Positions 61,418 to 64,000 of a DNA stretch of 64,000 nucleotides are shown piece after piece (within the stretch, counting starts at the first letter, position 1; every line of letters begins with the position of its first letter). Source of the stretch: Ptychodera flava (lineage: Eukaryota > Hemichordata > Enteropneusta > Ptychoderidae); contig NC_091932.1 of assembly GCF_041260155.1 (NCBI RefSeq), positions 31,421,838-31,485,837 on the forward strand. Reading direction: 5' to 3'. Under the pieces are notes generated by a model. The model saw only the letters and a program-made list of their open reading frames with translations. It searched no databases and was not told where the DNA came from. Made by a program: the position numbers and the translations under genes.

Positions 61418-61422
61418 ACTCC

Positions 61423-62581
61423 TGTAACCTCCATAAACGTAATAATCTCCACAAATGTAATGTTAACCAAAATTGTAATGAAATGTAAAAACAAAGGTAA
61501 TAAACCAGCCAACCATTAATATAACAACCCTCAACCACAAATTAACCATAAATGTAATAAAACTCAACCATAAATATAATAAACTTGAATTTATGTGATC
61601 ATTTGTTTATCAATGCCCTGAGTAAATGAGATACTTTAAATTAATAAGACTATATGTAATGTTATTGCATACTTTCCTAACATTAGATCTTCTTTCCGAA
61701 ACACAGAATTGAATACATTGAGAAAACTATGATAAAACGGCGAGATACCGATCAAACCGTTAGATAATGGAAGTGGAAGAGCAGTTCTGGACACTAATGA
61801 TTACATAATAAGGAAGCGTCAAAATAACTCGTCAACCAGTGATACCACACAAAGTTTATGACAGATGACTGAAAACAAACAACAGAGAAATATACAACCT
61901 TATAACAGAAAATTACGACTGTCACACAAAACATGTTGACGAGAACATATCTCTATATTTCAATCTAGTAAAAACAATACGAGAAATCCTAGCATCCCCA
62001 GTGAAGGAACAAACTTCAAGTGGGACAACATAGGAATACAGACAATCTATCGATTATTCCAGACAATTTATCCACTGAAGACGAATTTGGGGAGACTGGT
62101 GAAGAAAGTACGGCAAATTTTCCAAAAAAAAAAACACGGCGTTAAAGCATCGTAGTGTTATACAGTCTCCTCGACACTGGTGTAGAGACTGCACTGACAC
62201 AGAGATTACAGCTGTGTCTCGCCATGGCCAATCAGTAAAATACACTTTCAAAATACACAGAATGCAATCAAGTAAGATATGAACAATGTGTGATGTTGCT
62301 TTGAAATTCCTTTATTACATAGATAAATATTTAAGGACTAATTCTTCAATTGCAACGATAAAATAGATTTATTACATTCGTGGTTGACAAGAACTACATT
62401 TATGGGTGATTTTTTAATTACATTTATGGTTAACATTCATTACAATTATGGTTGGTATTTTTATTACATTTATGGTTGATTTTTGTTACATTTATGGGTG
62501 ATATTACATTTATGGGTGCACTTTATTACAATTATAGTTGATGTTACATTTATGGAGATTATTACATTTATGGAGGTGACA
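61423..62581. mobile_element. Second foldback element with tandem-repeat inverted ends (1.16 kb)
   Basis: The left end (61423-61590) repeats ~17-20-bp units like AACCATAAATGTAATAAAA. The right end (62360-62581) repeats the inverse, TTACATTTATGGTTGAT. Extreme ends TGTAACCTCCATAAA and TTTATGGAGGTGACA are inverted. ACTCC at 61418-61422 and 62582-62586 is a 5-bp target duplication. The middle (about 0.75 kb) is non-coding. Same architecture and size as 55435-56627 but unrelated unit sequence. Confidence 0.75.
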
Positions 62582-62586
62582 ACTCC

Positions 62587-64000
62587 ACTCTGGCTGGGTC
62601 AAATTTGGTAATTTTTTCACATTTTTTTTAAATGCTATATAATAAAACTGTAATTTTTTGGCATTAACGTTCAATTTCTTACATTTAGAATCAGATTCAG
62701 TCATTTGAATGTTGCTAATCATGACTATAATCACGTTGTTGAATGTCATTCTTTCAAGCCCTTAAATTTAAGAAGGAGAATAGATATTGAAAAACAAAAT
62801 CGAGGTTTTTTCTACATAGATTACTCCAATTTGGAATGAGATATTAAATTTTATGAAAGTGGAGTCAAATTTTCGACTGAAATCAATTTTTATCATTAAT
62901 ACCAAAATTTAGGTCTTTTACCCCAAATATGTATCACGTTCATTCTCCCAGTAAGCGGCTACCGTATTAAACTTTAGATTCTCTGCTTTTTAAATATATG
63001 TAGTGTGAGGGGGTTTCATGTCATATCCAATAAGAAATAGCGCTTTTAATACCGCTGCTCTCATACTTCAATTAGATTTTTTATCGTGACCGAGGTGTTA
63101 CAGCGTAAATATTCGGCTCCCTATTCCTTATAATTGAATTGTAGTCATACTCTTCCCATGATTCCTTTCTCTATATCTAGAGCTATATGACAGCATAAGT
63201 ATGTCCATTACATGTAGATCGTATCGTGTACCCGCACTGTGACAATGCGGTCGCCGGAGCCACTTCCGTCGCATAACAATTCATAGTACAATAAATTACC
63301 CATAATTCTCTTTGATTTGTATCATTTAAGGCTACTTTTTCATTGTTTTTTCAATTCTGCATATAAGTAATAATGTGCAGCATCGGAATAATTGTTAAAT
63401 AATATCTTGTAAAAGTACGTTTAGATAATTTCAGTGAAAGTTTCCAATTAACCAATACACAACCAGAACAGTCCCTTTCTGTAGGTACTACAAAACGATA
63501 CTTTTTGGCAGCAAGTTATGACGAACTGAAGGGATCATTCTCTGAGTAAAGTTTAGCATGCACATTTCTTTTGTCTTTCCTTTGAAAAAATCATATTACT
63601 TTTAATTCATAAAACAGGTGCCGCTAGTCTCCCTACATTCCATTACAATATTCTGTGTGGCTAAAGACACAAGTAGGGGAAAATTTTACAAAACTGCTAT
63701 CTCCTCTCTCAATCATGCATACTTTTCCAAATCATTTGATGTGAGAATAGGACATGGTGTGCTAAAAATAATTTTCAGAATTTTTACAATCACTCTATGA
63801 ATTTGTCTACACATGGGAGACACGGTAGATTTTATTTAGGAATCTCCGAGGGTACAAATGATAATGAATTATGGGAAATCTTCTGTACTGCGTAATTGCA
63901 CTTTAAAAGAAACGTCAGTATTTCTGTATAAATATCGTTTTCGGTCGATGATGTACGTTGACTACGTGTGTAGAGAGAAATCATATAGCCCTCACAACAG
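62587..64000. other. Unassigned, probable GPCR intron 2 continuation
   Basis: No TM5-TM7 coding sequence is seen in any plus frame, and no other gene is supported. Confidence 0.4.

Noticed and set aside
63618..63800. Possible further receptor exon
   Set aside because: The 60-codon frame has no TM5-TM7 motifs and no receptor-like wording.

Overview
This is eukaryotic DNA, AT-rich and intron-containing, from an animal. The best anchor is a split gene for an orexin/allatotropin-receptor-like GPCR. Penelope-like and LINE retroelements, a coral/echinoderm-style Academ-like DNA transposon and many foldback elements suggest a marine invertebrate. A deuterostome such as a hemichordate, echinoderm or amphioxus is my guess, but the sequence does not settle the species.

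Layout. 1-5.9 kb: diverged inverted copies of an unknown, formerly coding repeat (about 1.93-2.55 and 5.21-5.86 kb) surround a nearly perfect 1.2-kb palindrome of Penelope-like element sequence and (TA)n tracts. 7.45-8.03 kb: a degenerate tandem repeat. 8.09-14.14 kb: a complete but frameshifted 6.05-kb DNA transposon with long terminal inverted repeats and a 3-bp CAG target duplication. It encodes a protein with a FEN/XPG-like nuclease signature and a C-terminal Cys-rich finger. 14.28-14.36 kb: a tiny foldback element. 14.83-22.95 kb and 27.73-35.74 kb: two direct copies (A and B) of an 8-kb unit, each holding a minus-strand, multi-exon ankyrin-repeat gene. A 5'-truncated LINE (24.03-26.21 kb) lies between them. 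Copy B alone carries a ~143-bp satellite.

35.9-51.9 kb has no recognised host gene. It holds several non-autonomous DNA elements: a TTAA-flanked MITE at 40.2 kb with a relative at 47.6 kb, a TA-flanked 3.4-kb element at 41.5-45.0 kb with nested palindromes, and a 270-bp MITE at 50.05 kb. 52.1-60.5 kb: exons 1 and 2 of the GPCR, plus strand, separated by a 7.7-kb intron loaded with a LINE tail, a Penelope GIY-YIG fragment, (TA)n tracts and an element whose inverted ends are tandem arrays of ~15-bp units. A second element of the same design but unrelated sequence lies in the next intron (61.4-62.6 kb). The remaining GPCR exons should lie beyond 64 kb.

The two apparent host loci (ankyrin pair and receptor) share no visible functional link. 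The ankyrin copies each carry frameshifts at different places, so they are either decaying paralogues or affected by indel errors in the assembly; the receptor exons are clean. The most unusual content is the 6-kb Academ-like transposon and the two repeat-ended foldback elements.
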